Assembly (NCBI GenBank): GCA_021785115.1
Contig: JAJYGO010000159.1
Location: forward strand, 1-9,353
Length of the DNA: 9,353 nucleotides
Direction of reading: 5' to 3'
DNA from: Chloroflexota bacterium
GTDB lineage: Bacteria > Chloroflexota > Limnocylindria > Limnocylindrales > CSP1-4
A program made the translations under genes and the position numbers. Shown piece by piece: positions 1-6,864 of this stretch. Below the pieces are notes generated by a model, which was given only the letters and a program-made list of their open reading frames with translations, ran no database searches and had not been told where the DNA came from. Position 1 is the stretch's first letter. Every line of letters starts with the position of its first letter.

Positions 1-712
1 GATCGTCCTCCAGGAAGCGGGGTTCGACGAGGACTTCACCCCGCGCGAGCTGGTCACGCTGTACCGGCGCATGTACCCGCGCCGCCTGGACGTTGATGAC
101 GTGCTGGCGCTCGTCGGGCTCACGGATAAGCGCGACGCCCGCGTCAAGACCCTGTCGGGCGGACAGCGCCGCCGGCTCGACCTCGCGCTGGGGCTCGTCG
201 GCGATCCCGACCTGCTCTTCCTCGATGAGCCGACGACCGGCTTCGATCCATCCGCGCGCCGCCGGGCGTGGGAGCTCGTCGATGCGCTGCGCGATCTCGG
301 CAAGACCGTCCTCCTGACGACCCACTACATGGACGAGGCGGAGCACCTGGCCGACCGTCTCGGGGTGCTGGTCGGGGGCAGGCTCGTCGCCGTCGGGACC
401 CCCGAGCAGCTCGGTGCGGCCGCCAGCACCACGTCCGTCGTGTCGTTCCGGCTTCCGCCTGCGGCCGCCCCGGACGACCTGCCCCGCTTCGACGGCCGGC
501 TCTCGCAGGACGGGAGCGACTGGCGTCTCGAGACCGCCGAGCCCACGCGATCGCTCAACGAGATCACGGCGTGGGCCATCGCCCGCGGCGTCGATCTGTC
601 ATCGCTGTCCGTCGGACGCCCGTCGCTCGAAGACACGTACCTCGCGCTCGTCGCGGCCCACGACCCGGGCAGCGCGACCGGCACGGCACCATCCGACGAG
701 GTGCCCCAATGA
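1..712 (+). CDS. ABC exporter ATP-binding protein, DrrA-like (5' partial)
   Basis: This is the nucleotide-binding subunit of an ABC-2 type exporter, which hydrolyses ATP on the cytoplasmic face to drive the permease that follows. The reading frame is open from base 2, so the N-terminus and Walker A lie outside the window. A Q-loop-like glutamine is at 11-13 (VLQEAGF). The signature LSGGQRRR starts at 152, Walker B LLFLDEP at 212-232, a D-loop TGFDP follows (usually TGLDP), and the switch histidine of TTH is at 323-325. After about residue 140 comes a C-terminal extension ending in PSLEDTYL, the motif typical of DrrA/CcmA-like exporter ATPases. The stop TGA (710-712) overlaps the permease ATG (709-711), indicating translational coupling. 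The transported substrate cannot be told; drug or lipid export is usual for the family. The family call is secure. Confidence 0.95.
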   Translation, partial: IVLQEAGFDEDFTPRELVTLYRRMYPRRLDVDDVLALVGLTDKRDARVKTLSGGQRRRLDLALGLVGDPDLLFLDEPTTGFDPSARRRAWELVDALRDLGKTVLLTTHYMDEAEHLADRLGVLVGGRLVAVGTPEQLGAAASTTSVVSFRLPPAAAPDDLPRFDGRLSQDGSDWRLETAEPTRSLNEITAWAIARGVDLSSLSVGRPSLEDTYLALVAAHDPGSATGTAPSDEVPQ

Positions 713-2376
713 GCGTGCTGGCGCACCTCGTGCCGCATGCCACGATCGAGCGACGCCCCGCGACGGTGGGCATGGTCCGCGACCAGATCGGCTACGCCTT
801 CCGCGAGCTGTTGCGAGCGCGCATCCTGCTCGTGTTCACCTTCGTGCTGCCGATCATGTGGCTGACCATCATCGGCCTCGTCGCGGGCAACGAGGCCGTC
901 GACCAGGCGACCGGCGTTCGCGTGATGCAGTTCGCCACGCCGATGGCGGTGGTCATGGCCGCGGTGTTCGCGGCCTACCCGCCCGTGGCGATGGGCCTGG
1001 GGGTCGCGCGCGAGCAGAAGATCATGAAGCGGTTGCGCGGCACGCCGCTGCCGATGTGGATCTACGTCGCCGGCCGGGTGGGCGCCGCGGCCGTGCTGGC
1101 GACCATCTCCGTCCTCGTGATGCTGCTCCTGGGCGTGGCCGAGTACGACGTCCAAGTCCAGTGGCAGACCGTGCCGGCCACGCTCATCACGCTGCTCGTC
1201 GCGATCGCCTGCCTGGCTGCGCTGGGCCTCGCCGTGGGAGCCCTGGCGCCCTCCGCCCGCACGGCGCAGACCCTGGCCGTCGGATCGGCCGTGGCCGTCC
1301 TGTTCCTGTCGGGGATGATGACGATCGGTTCGACCCTGCCCGCCTGGATGGACTCGGTCGGCTGGATCTTCCCGGTCCGGCCGCTGCTCGTCTCGCTCCA
1401 GGACCAGTTCAACCCATTCCTCCACGGCCCCGGCTGGAACCTGCAGGCCCTGGCCGTTATCGCGGCCTGGGGGCTGGCAGCGGCCCTCGTCGCCTCGCGC
1501 GTGCTCGAACGCGAGCCGTCATGGCGGGCGGCCACCGGGGGTCGCGGGCGTCGGGCCTCGACGGTGTCGCCGGCTGCCCGGGTCGAGCATCGAAGCCTCA
1601 TGGCGAGCGCACCCGGGGAGCCGAGCGCCCTCGCCCTGGCGTTCGACCAGGTGCGCTGGGCGAACCGGGGAACGCTGCGGGACCTCGGGGATGTCGTGTT
1701 CGCCATCGCGATGCCTGTGGCTCTGTACGCCCTCATCGGCTCGATGTACCCGCACGCGGACTTCTTCCCAGGCACGCCGCTCGTGCGGTTCTTCGCCTGC
1801 AGCATGGCTGCCTACGGCGCCGGTGTCACGGCGTTCGTCAACCTGCCGGTGGCGGTCGCGCGGGCCCGCGAGCAGGGCGTCCTCAAGCGCCTGCGGGGCA
1901 CGCCGCTGGCGACATGGCAGTACCTGCTCGGCCGGATCGCATCGGCGGCGCTCATCTCGCTGCTGACCGCCGCGCTGGTGTTCGGGGTGGGGCTGGCGTT
2001 CTTCGGGGTTCCGCTCTCACCCGAGCGGTTGCCGCTGGCGCTGGCGGTGTTCGTGCTGGGGACGCTCACGCTCGGAGCCTGCGGCTTCGCGCTCATGGTG
2101 CGGACGGGGAGCGCCCGCGCCACGGCGGTCACGGGCCTGAGCATCCTGCTGCCGCTGTCGTTCTTCTCGGACGTCTTCCTCTCGGGCGGCGGGCCCGGCT
2201 GGATGGCGACGGTCGGGTCGATCTTCCCGCTGCGGCACTTCGTCCACGCCTTGTACGGGTCCATCGACCCGTCCGGGGTATCGATCGCCTGGACCGACAT
2301 CGGGGCGATGGCGGCGTGGTTGGCCGCGGCAATGATCGTCGCGGTCCGATTCTTCCGGTGGGAGCCGAAGAGCTGA
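709..2376 (+). CDS. ABC-2 type exporter permease, tandem fusion of two membrane domains
   Basis: This is the membrane subunit partnering the ATPase it overlaps. It has 555 residues, about twice the usual 250 or so, because two homologous ABC-2 domains are joined. The cytoplasmic-loop motif KRLRGTPLPMW at residue 107 recurs as KRLRGTPLATW at 393. GWIFPVRPL at 218 recurs as GSIFPLRHF at 503, so the repeat offset is 285-286 residues. Each half shows about six hydrophobic segments: roughly 38-60, 75-99, 119-143, 158-180, 187-207 and 245-264, then 328-346, 357-384, 406-432, 441-463, 472-492 and 528-547. A polar Arg/Ser-rich linker spans about 266-325. A single polypeptide could therefore supply the whole pore, working with an ATPase homodimer. 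The ATG at 709 was chosen because of the ATGA overlap; the frame stays open upstream to 268 but only as a shadow of the ATPase gene. Confidence 0.93.
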   Translation: MSVLAHLVPHATIERRPATVGMVRDQIGYAFRELLRARILLVFTFVLPIMWLTIIGLVAGNEAVDQATGVRVMQFATPMAVVMAAVFAAYPPVAMGLGVAREQKIMKRLRGTPLPMWIYVAGRVGAAAVLATISVLVMLLLGVAEYDVQVQWQTVPATLITLLVAIACLAALGLAVGALAPSARTAQTLAVGSAVAVLFLSGMMTIGSTLPAWMDSVGWIFPVRPLLVSLQDQFNPFLHGPGWNLQALAVIAAWGLAAALVASRVLEREPSWRAATGGRGRRASTVSPAARVEHRSLMASAPGEPSALALAFDQVRWANRGTLRDLGDVVFAIAMPVALYALIGSMYPHADFFPGTPLVRFFACSMAAYGAGVTAFVNLPVAVARAREQGVLKRLRGTPLATWQYLLGRIASAALISLLTAALVFGVGLAFFGVPLSPERLPLALAVFVLGTLTLGACGFALMVRTGSARATAVTGLSILLPLSFFSDVFLSGGGPGWMATVGSIFPLRHFVHALYGSIDPSGVSIAWTDIGAMAAWLAAAMIVAVRFFRWEPKS

Positions 2377-2404
2377 GTGATCACCGTGCCGGGGCAGTCT
2401 GGTG

Positions 2405-2429
2405 CCGAACGACAGTTACTGTCGGTCGG
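2405..2429. promoter_or_regulatory. 25-bp near-perfect palindrome, operator or terminator candidate
   Basis: Arms CCGAACGACAGT (2405-2416) and ACTGTCGGTCGG (2418-2429) flank a single T at 2417. Eleven of 12 positions are complementary, the only mismatch being A2409 against G2425. The site begins 28 bases after the permease stop and ends 49 bases before the lipoprotein start. As DNA it looks like a dimeric-repressor operator. As RNA it would form a GC-rich stem of about 11 pairs with a TTA loop. No T-tract follows, so a classical intrinsic terminator is less likely. Function is inferred; the symmetry is seen directly. Confidence 0.6.
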
Positions 2430-2463
2430 ATCTTGTGAGCAGGCGAGACCGACCCGCGTGGAT

Positions 2464-2472
2464 GGGAGGGAG
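2464..2472 (+). promoter_or_regulatory. Ribosome binding site that decides the lipoprotein start
   Basis: The purine run GGGAGGGAG ends six bases before the GTG at 2479. No comparable Shine-Dalgarno sequence precedes the in-frame GTG at 2377, which directly abuts the permease stop. This site, together with the position of the signal peptide, supports starting the hydrolase at 2479. Confidence 0.7.
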
Positions 2473-2478
2473 TCGAGC

Positions 2479-4011
2479 GTGCGCACGCACGGCGTGCCCG
2501 GGCGCAGGGCCGGGGTCTCCAGGTGGACGGCGTGCTGCTGCGCCGTGGTCGTAGCTGCGTCCTTCGTGGCGGGGTGCACCTCGGGCGGGTCCGCCCCTCC
2601 GGCGGCACGCGCGTGGCTCCTGGCGGGTCGGCCGATGACCGCCTGCACCATCAGCGGTGAGGTCCCGGTGAAGGCGGCGGTCGCCGGATACTGCGGCACC
2701 CTGCAGGTACCGGAGGACCGGGCGAGCCCATCGGGCCGCCAGGTCGGACTGCACGTGGCGATCGTCCCCGCCGCGACGCCCCATCCTGTCCCGGATCCGT
2801 TCTTCGCCCTTGCCGGGGGCCCGGGCGACGCGAGCACGTCGTTCTTCGCCTGGCTGCCGGGGCTGTACTCGGACGTCCACGCCCGCCACGACATCGTGAT
2901 GGTCGACCAGCGGGGCACCGGCGCGTCGAACCCCCTGGCCATGCCGCCGGTGCCCGACACGACGGGCCTGTCGGCGGCCGAGACGGATGCGCAATTGGCC
3001 ACCTGGGCGAGCGAGGGCCTCGCCGCCCTGGACGCCGACCCGCGCATGTACACGAGCACGGTCGCGGCCGACGACCTCGACGCCGTCCGGACAGCCCTCG
3101 GGTACGAGCGGATCGACCTCTACGGCACCTCCTACGGCGGCGAGCTCGCGCAGTACTACCTGCGCCAGCACCCCGATCACGTTCGCGTGGCGATCATGGA
3201 TGGCTCGACGCCGCTCGACGTGCCGGTCCTCGAGCGCATGGCGGCGAGCAGCCAGCACGCGCTGGATCTTCTCCTGACCCGCTGCACGCAGGACCCGGCA
3301 TGCGACGCCGCCTTCCCGAACCTCCGACAGGAGTGGTCCACGCTGGTGACGGCGTTCGCCAACGGCATCACGGTCACGGATCCGAACAGCGGCCAGACCG
3401 GCACTGCCACGCTCGCCATGGTCGGGCCGTCCATCCACGCCGCCCTGCTCACCGCCACCGGCGCGGCACAGCTGCCGCTGGCGATCCACCTTGCCGCCGA
3501 GGATCGGTGGGACCAGGTGAACCAGCTGGTGCCGCCCGCTCCTTCCATGGGCATCTCGACCAGCCTCATGCACGACGAGATCCTCTGCTCGGAGGCCTGG
3601 GCCCGCCTCGACCCCGGTGAGGTCGCGCGACTGGGAGCCGGTTCATACGCCCTGCCCTTCGTGGAGGGCTGGGCGCAGCAGTTCGCCGCCCTGTGCCCCC
3701 ACCTGCCCACGGGCGTGGTGCCGGCCGACGACGCCGCGCCGGTCCGGACCACGGTCCCCGTGCTCTGGCTCACCGGTGACGGCGATCCCCAGGACCCGCC
3801 CTCGAACCTGACCGGCGTGCCGTCCCAGGAGCCGAACGCCGCGATCGTCGTGATGCCCGCCCAGGAACACGTGGTGGGCCACCTGGGCTGCGGGCCGTCG
3901 GTCATCGCCGCCTTCCTGGACGCCGGCACGGCCGAGGGTCTCGACACGAGCTGCGTGGCCCAGGGCGCCAACCCTGCCCCGACCTTCCACCTGCCCTCGG
4001 CGACCCAGTAG
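2479..4011 (+). CDS. Secreted lipoprotein alpha/beta hydrolase, TAP-like / S33 peptidase family
   Basis: This is a probable exported serine peptidase or esterase of the tripeptidyl aminopeptidase (TAP)/proline iminopeptidase group, anchored by lipid to the outer face of the membrane. The GTG at 2479 follows a good ribosome site and gives 510 residues. The N-terminus has basic residues (R9, R10, R15), a hydrophobic core and the lipobox VAGC with Cys33, followed by a Ser/Gly/Pro-rich linker. The oxyanion-loop motif GGPG is at 113-116 and the S33-typical DQRGTG at 143-148. The nucleophile elbow GTSYGG places the serine at 218. The C-terminal TAP-like region holds GDGDP, with the likely catalytic Asp436, and GHLGCG with His468, so the triad appears complete. 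An in-frame extension to 2377 would put 34 non-signal-like residues before the signal peptide and is disfavoured. It lies 102 bases after the exporter permease; co-transcription is possible but uncertain. The substrate is unknown. Confidence 0.9.
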   Translation: MRTHGVPGRRAGVSRWTACCCAVVVAASFVAGCTSGGSAPPAARAWLLAGRPMTACTISGEVPVKAAVAGYCGTLQVPEDRASPSGRQVGLHVAIVPAATPHPVPDPFFALAGGPGDASTSFFAWLPGLYSDVHARHDIVMVDQRGTGASNPLAMPPVPDTTGLSAAETDAQLATWASEGLAALDADPRMYTSTVAADDLDAVRTALGYERIDLYGTSYGGELAQYYLRQHPDHVRVAIMDGSTPLDVPVLERMAASSQHALDLLLTRCTQDPACDAAFPNLRQEWSTLVTAFANGITVTDPNSGQTGTATLAMVGPSIHAALLTATGAAQLPLAIHLAAEDRWDQVNQLVPPAPSMGISTSLMHDEILCSEAWARLDPGEVARLGAGSYALPFVEGWAQQFAALCPHLPTGVVPADDAAPVRTTVPVLWLTGDGDPQDPPSNLTGVPSQEPNAAIVVMPAQEHVVGHLGCGPSVIAAFLDAGTAEGLDTSCVAQGANPAPTFHLPSATQ

Positions 4012-4028
4012 GCGGGCGCGCCGCCTGC
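4008..4028. terminator. Short GC-rich hairpin at the hydrolase stop codon, weak terminator candidate
   Basis: Bases 4008-4015 pair with 4021-4028 around a GCGCG loop. This gives eight pairs, one of them G-T, overlapping the TAG stop at 4009-4011. No T-run follows, so intrinsic termination is only a possibility. High-GC genomes form such stems by chance quite often. Confidence 0.3.
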
Positions 4029-4075
4029 GCCGCGGATCGGCCGCAAGAGGTCCCAGAGCGCGTCGCCGACTCCGA

Positions 4076-4121
4076 GCACACGCCCCTCCGGCCCCACCGG
4101 CCTCGGGGTGCTGGGGTGTGC
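4076..4121. terminator. Inverted repeat in the convergent intergenic region
   Basis: GCACAC (4076-4081) pairs with GTGTGC (4116-4121), and CCC (4083-4085) continues with GGG (4113-4115) after a one-base bulge at 4082. Inside, CCGG at 4088-4091 and 4097-4100 can form a small second stem. It lies between two genes transcribed toward each other, where a bidirectional terminator is expected, but neither side carries a T-tract. The remainder of 4012-4139 shows no gene. Confidence 0.35.
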
Positions 4122-4139
4122 GAGCGGGCGAGGGGACTG

Positions 4140-5597
4140 CTACACCGGGAGCCGCGTCACCCGGCCCTCGGTGTCGGCGACCTCGATCCAGCCGGATCCT
4201 GTCGCGAGATTCGCGTCGAGCTGGCAGCACTCGCCGCCGCCGCTCCAGCAGAGGCGAAGCCCGGGACCCTGCGCTGTGACCTCGAGTTCGCCGCCAAACG
4301 CCGGGTGCCGGTTCCGCAGCCGGACCAGCTCGAGGACGCGGCGGACCACCGGACTCTCGAGCGCCGCGTCGATCTCCGCGGCCGTGTAGTCGTGCCGGTT
4401 GACCGCACGGCCGTCGCCCGTCGCGGCGACCGCTCGCAGGTCGTTCTCTCCGGCCAGCAGACCCACGTAGTAGACCTGCGGGATTCCCGGTGCGAACAGC
4501 TGGATGGCGCGCGCGAGGACGTACCGGTCGTCCTCCCGACCCAGTGCCGAGTAGTAGGTCGCGTTCAGCTGGTGCACATCGACTCCGCCGTCGCTGTGCA
4601 CGTCCGACAGGATGCGATTGACGTTGCCGCCCCGCTCGAGGATGAGATCCGCCAGCCGCCGCATGCCGGCGGCCGGAAGGATCCCGTCGAGGTCGGGGCG
4701 CACGGGGATCCCGTCGTGACAGTCGAGCGTCGTGAACTGGCGCATCGGCGACCGGGCGAGATGCGCCGCGAGCAGGTCGGCGGACCCGGTGGCGAGGGCG
4801 TCGAGCACGAGACCCGGCAGGACGAAGTCGTACGTCCAGTAGCCTCGCTCCGCCAGCCGCCGGTGCGTGTCGTAGACATCGTGGATCTCGGGGAGGACCA
4901 CGAGATCGAATGACTCGGCGACCGAGACGATCCAGTCGAGGAACTCGTAGATCTCCGGTTCGACCATGAAGCAGCTCGTGCCGGCCTTCTTGATGACGTA
5001 GCCCACGGCGTCCAGGCGGACGATCCGGACCCCCTGCTGGGCGAAGAACCGCAGCCAGGCCGTCAGCAGCCCGCGGGCAGCCGGGGACGTGACGTCGAGG
5101 TCGATCTGCTCGGACCAGTCGCGTGTCCCGAAGGACGTCCAGACCCGCTCGATCTCGCCGGTCTCGCGCACCACGACCTCGCTGAACGGCGCCTCGGGCT
5201 TGCGCAGGAAGATGCGCGCGACGTCAGCCGCGCGCGGTTCGCCACCCGGCCAGACCTTGTCGAGCGTGACGAACAGGTCGGCGTGCGGCGATCGTCGGCC
5301 GCGGCGCACGAAGTCCTCGAACTCCGGCGAGCGGCGCGAGATGTGGTTCACCATCAGGTCGAGCATGACGTCGTGCCGCTCGGCGAGGTGCCGGATGTCG
5401 GCCCAGCTGCCGAAGCGCGGGTCGATCTCGAGGTAGGTCGTCGGAGCGAATCCGCGGTCCCCGGACGAGGGGAACGGCGGCAGGATGTGGATCCCGGTGA
5501 ACAGCCCGTCGAGCGGTCCGCGGAGCAGCGCCTCGATCGCGGCGAGATCGCCCCCGAGCGAGTCGGGATACGTCAGGAGCTGCGGGCCGGATCGCAC
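4140..5597 (-). CDS. GH13_18 sugar phosphorylase (sucrose / sucrose-6F-phosphate phosphorylase-like)
   Basis: This is a cytoplasmic glycoside phosphorylase that splits an alpha-glucoside with phosphate to alpha-glucose 1-phosphate plus an acceptor, saving an ATP. It has 485 residues, near the usual 480-505. Retaining GH13 residues are visible: VNH with His85, nucleophile Asp196 in RLDAVGY, acid/base Glu237 in LPEIHD, and stabiliser Asp295 in DCHDGIPV. Other subfamily marks are HILPPFPSSGDRGF (37-50), AGTSCFMVEPEIYEF (205-219), NATYYSAL (345-352) and PGIPQVYYVGLLAG (370-383). From memory, the segments TYPDSLGG, FPSSGDRGFAP and DVHQ match sucrose-6F-phosphate phosphorylase from Thermoanaerobacterium more than Bifidobacterium sucrose phosphorylase, which has DLYQ at the last site. 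Relatives act on glucosylglycerol or glucosylglycerate, so the substrate is open. It starts at GTG with GAGGT six bases upstream (5604-5608). It is the last gene of a sugar-import operon, 39 nt after the hydrolase. Confidence 0.92.
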   Translation of the reverse strand: MRSGPQLLTYPDSLGGDLAAIEALLRGPLDGLFTGIHILPPFPSSGDRGFAPTTYLEIDPRFGSWADIRHLAERHDVMLDLMVNHISRRSPEFEDFVRRGRRSPHADLFVTLDKVWPGGEPRAADVARIFLRKPEAPFSEVVVRETGEIERVWTSFGTRDWSEQIDLDVTSPAARGLLTAWLRFFAQQGVRIVRLDAVGYVIKKAGTSCFMVEPEIYEFLDWIVSVAESFDLVVLPEIHDVYDTHRRLAERGYWTYDFVLPGLVLDALATGSADLLAAHLARSPMRQFTTLDCHDGIPVRPDLDGILPAAGMRRLADLILERGGNVNRILSDVHSDGGVDVHQLNATYYSALGREDDRYVLARAIQLFAPGIPQVYYVGLLAGENDLRAVAATGDGRAVNRHDYTAAEIDAALESPVVRRVLELVRLRNRHPAFGGELEVTAQGPGLRLCWSGGGECCQLDANLATGSGWIEVADTEGRVTRLPV

Positions 5598-5603
5598 GCC
5601 ACC

Positions 5604-5608
5604 ACCTC
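5604..5608 (-). promoter_or_regulatory. Ribosome binding site of the phosphorylase gene
   Basis: GAGGT on the minus strand lies six bases before the GTG at 5597, within the 39-base gap after the serine hydrolase stop. It supports GTG as the start codon and is the only signal seen in that gap; no promoter or hairpin is evident there. Confidence 0.6.
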
Positions 5609-5636
5609 GCTGATCGCCCGGGACGCCGCCCGCGCG

Positions 5637-6836
5637 CTACCCACGGAGTATCGACCGGAGGGCGAGCGTCAGGCGCCTCGCCCGCGCGTCCCCGTATCCC
5701 CCCATCTGGTTGCTCAGGTACGCGAACCCGACGCCGTACTCGTCGTCGGCGAAGCCCAGTTGTCCGCCGGCACCGGCGTGCCCGAAGCTGCGTGGCCCGA
5801 GCATGGGCTGCGATGGCGGCGAGGCGAGCTGGAACCCGGTGCCCCATCGGGCGCCGTCGTCCGGAATCCCCGAGAGTTGCGGTCCGGTCGACTGTACGAC
5901 CGTGGCGTCGTCGATGGACGCGGGACCGAGAAGCCGTGGCCCGTCCATCTCGGCCACGCAATGCGCGTACAGCGCGGCAAGCGACCGGGCCGTGCTGATG
6001 CCGTTGGCTGCCGGGATCTCGGCCCCCTGGATCCGCCGGTCGTTGAAGGTGACGAAGTCGCCGACGCTCGGGAACGCGAACGCGCCGCCCATCGTCAGGC
6101 TGCGCTCCACGACCGGCTGCTCGGCCGAGATCCTCGCGCTGGCCCGTGCCGCATCGGAATCCTCGTCGGGGAGCGGTGGTTCCATCCAGGCCACGGAGGC
6201 GCGGACCGCCTCGGGGAGCCCGATCCAGGTGCGGAGACCGAGGGGATCGCCCAGCCGCTGGCGGAAGTACGCCCCGGGGGTGAGGCCGGTGACCCTCCGG
6301 ATCACCTCGCCGATCAGCCAGCCGTATGTCATGGCGTGGTAGAGGTGCCCTGAGCCCGGGGCCCACCACGGCGACTGTGCCTCGATGGCCAGGATCACCG
6401 GGTGCCAGGCCAGCACCTCGTCGAGCGTCAGGTCCCGGTCGAGCGCCGGCAACCCCGCGCGGTGGCTCAGGATCTGTCGCGAGGTGATCGCACCCTTCCC
6501 GTTCGCCTCGAACTCCGGCCAGTACGTCGCGACCGGGGCATCGAGGTCAAGCCGACCATCCTGCACGAGCAGGTACGCGCAGAGGGCGAGGATGCCTTTC
6601 GAGCAGGAGAAGATGACGGCCGCCGTGTCGGCATCCCACGGCCGTCCCGACCGCGCGTCGGCGATGCCAGCCCAGAGGTCGACGACCTTTCGCCCCTCGA
6701 CGTAGACGGTGCAGGCGGAGCCGAGATCGGCGCACGAGCGGAAGTTCTCGAGGAAGACGTCGGCCATGGGCCCGTAGCCGGATTCCACGTCTCCGCGCAG
6801 GGTCACGGCCGCCGCGTCGGAGCGTCGCGCGGTCAC
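5637..6836 (-). CDS. Beta-lactamase-family serine hydrolase (class C / EstB-like esterase)
   Basis: This is a predicted serine hydrolase of the Beta-lactamase (PF00144) fold, a family that includes esterases, D-amino peptidases and class C beta-lactamases. It has 399 residues. The SxxK motif is SCSK with nucleophile Ser77 and Lys80. The second motif is YHA with Tyr166, within HLYHAMTYGWLIGE, as in EstB-like esterases. The third is HAG at 353-355 in FGHAGAGG. There is no signal peptide or membrane segment, so it should act in the cytoplasm, arguing against a role as an antibiotic-degrading lactamase. It starts at a GTG with no clear Shine-Dalgarno sequence. An ATG at residue 24 is an alternative, but residues 13-23 resemble the family's usual N-terminus. 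It sits 28 nt after a sugar permease and 39 nt before the phosphorylase, so it is probably co-transcribed; removing an acyl group from an imported sugar is a guess. Confidence 0.9.
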   Translation of the reverse strand: MTARRSDAAAVTLRGDVESGYGPMADVFLENFRSCADLGSACTVYVEGRKVVDLWAGIADARSGRPWDADTAAVIFSCSKGILALCAYLLVQDGRLDLDAPVATYWPEFEANGKGAITSRQILSHRAGLPALDRDLTLDEVLAWHPVILAIEAQSPWWAPGSGHLYHAMTYGWLIGEVIRRVTGLTPGAYFRQRLGDPLGLRTWIGLPEAVRASVAWMEPPLPDEDSDAARASARISAEQPVVERSLTMGGAFAFPSVGDFVTFNDRRIQGAEIPAANGISTARSLAALYAHCVAEMDGPRLLGPASIDDATVVQSTGPQLSGIPDDGARWGTGFQLASPPSQPMLGPRSFGHAGAGGQLGFADDEYGVGFAYLSNQMGGYGDARARRLTLALRSILRG

Positions 6837-6864
6837 GCCGGCCGCCGCCCGGGTCGTGGGGCGC

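Noticed and set aside
268..708. N-terminal extension of the fused permease frame
   Set aside because: Overlaps the ATPase coding sequence in another frame with Arg-rich shadow composition; the ATG at 709 in the ATGA overlap is the natural start.
325..1425. Long minus-strand open frame opposite the exporter genes
   Set aside because: Low-complexity Arg/His/Gln/Asp-rich translation with no recognisable domain, antisense to well-supported ABC genes; a codon-bias shadow of high GC content.
414..2438. Plus-strand open frame of 674 codons overlapping ATPase and permease
   Set aside because: Arg/Pro/Gly-rich out-of-frame translation of the real genes with no membrane segments or motifs.
2431..2463. 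Promoter with TTGTGA as -35 element before the lipoprotein gene
   Set aside because: No acceptable -10 element at the right spacing; not better than chance.
2377..2478. N-terminal extension of the lipoprotein from GTG at 2377
   Set aside because: No ribosome site, not signal-like, and it would bury the lipobox at residue 67; the GTG at 2479 has both a ribosome site and correct signal-peptide spacing.
1812..3059. Minus-strand open frame of 415 codons across the permease and lipoprotein genes
   Set aside because: Spans two genuine plus-strand genes and the regulatory gap, has no family features and has shadow-like composition.
5283..6353. Plus-strand open frame opposite the phosphorylase and serine hydrolase
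   Set aside because: Antisense to two genes with intact catalytic motifs; its own translation is low-complexity.
5637..6836. Antibiotic-resistance beta-lactamase
   Set aside because: The fold family matches, but there is no export signal, the motifs look like EstB-type esterases and the gene sits in a sugar operon.
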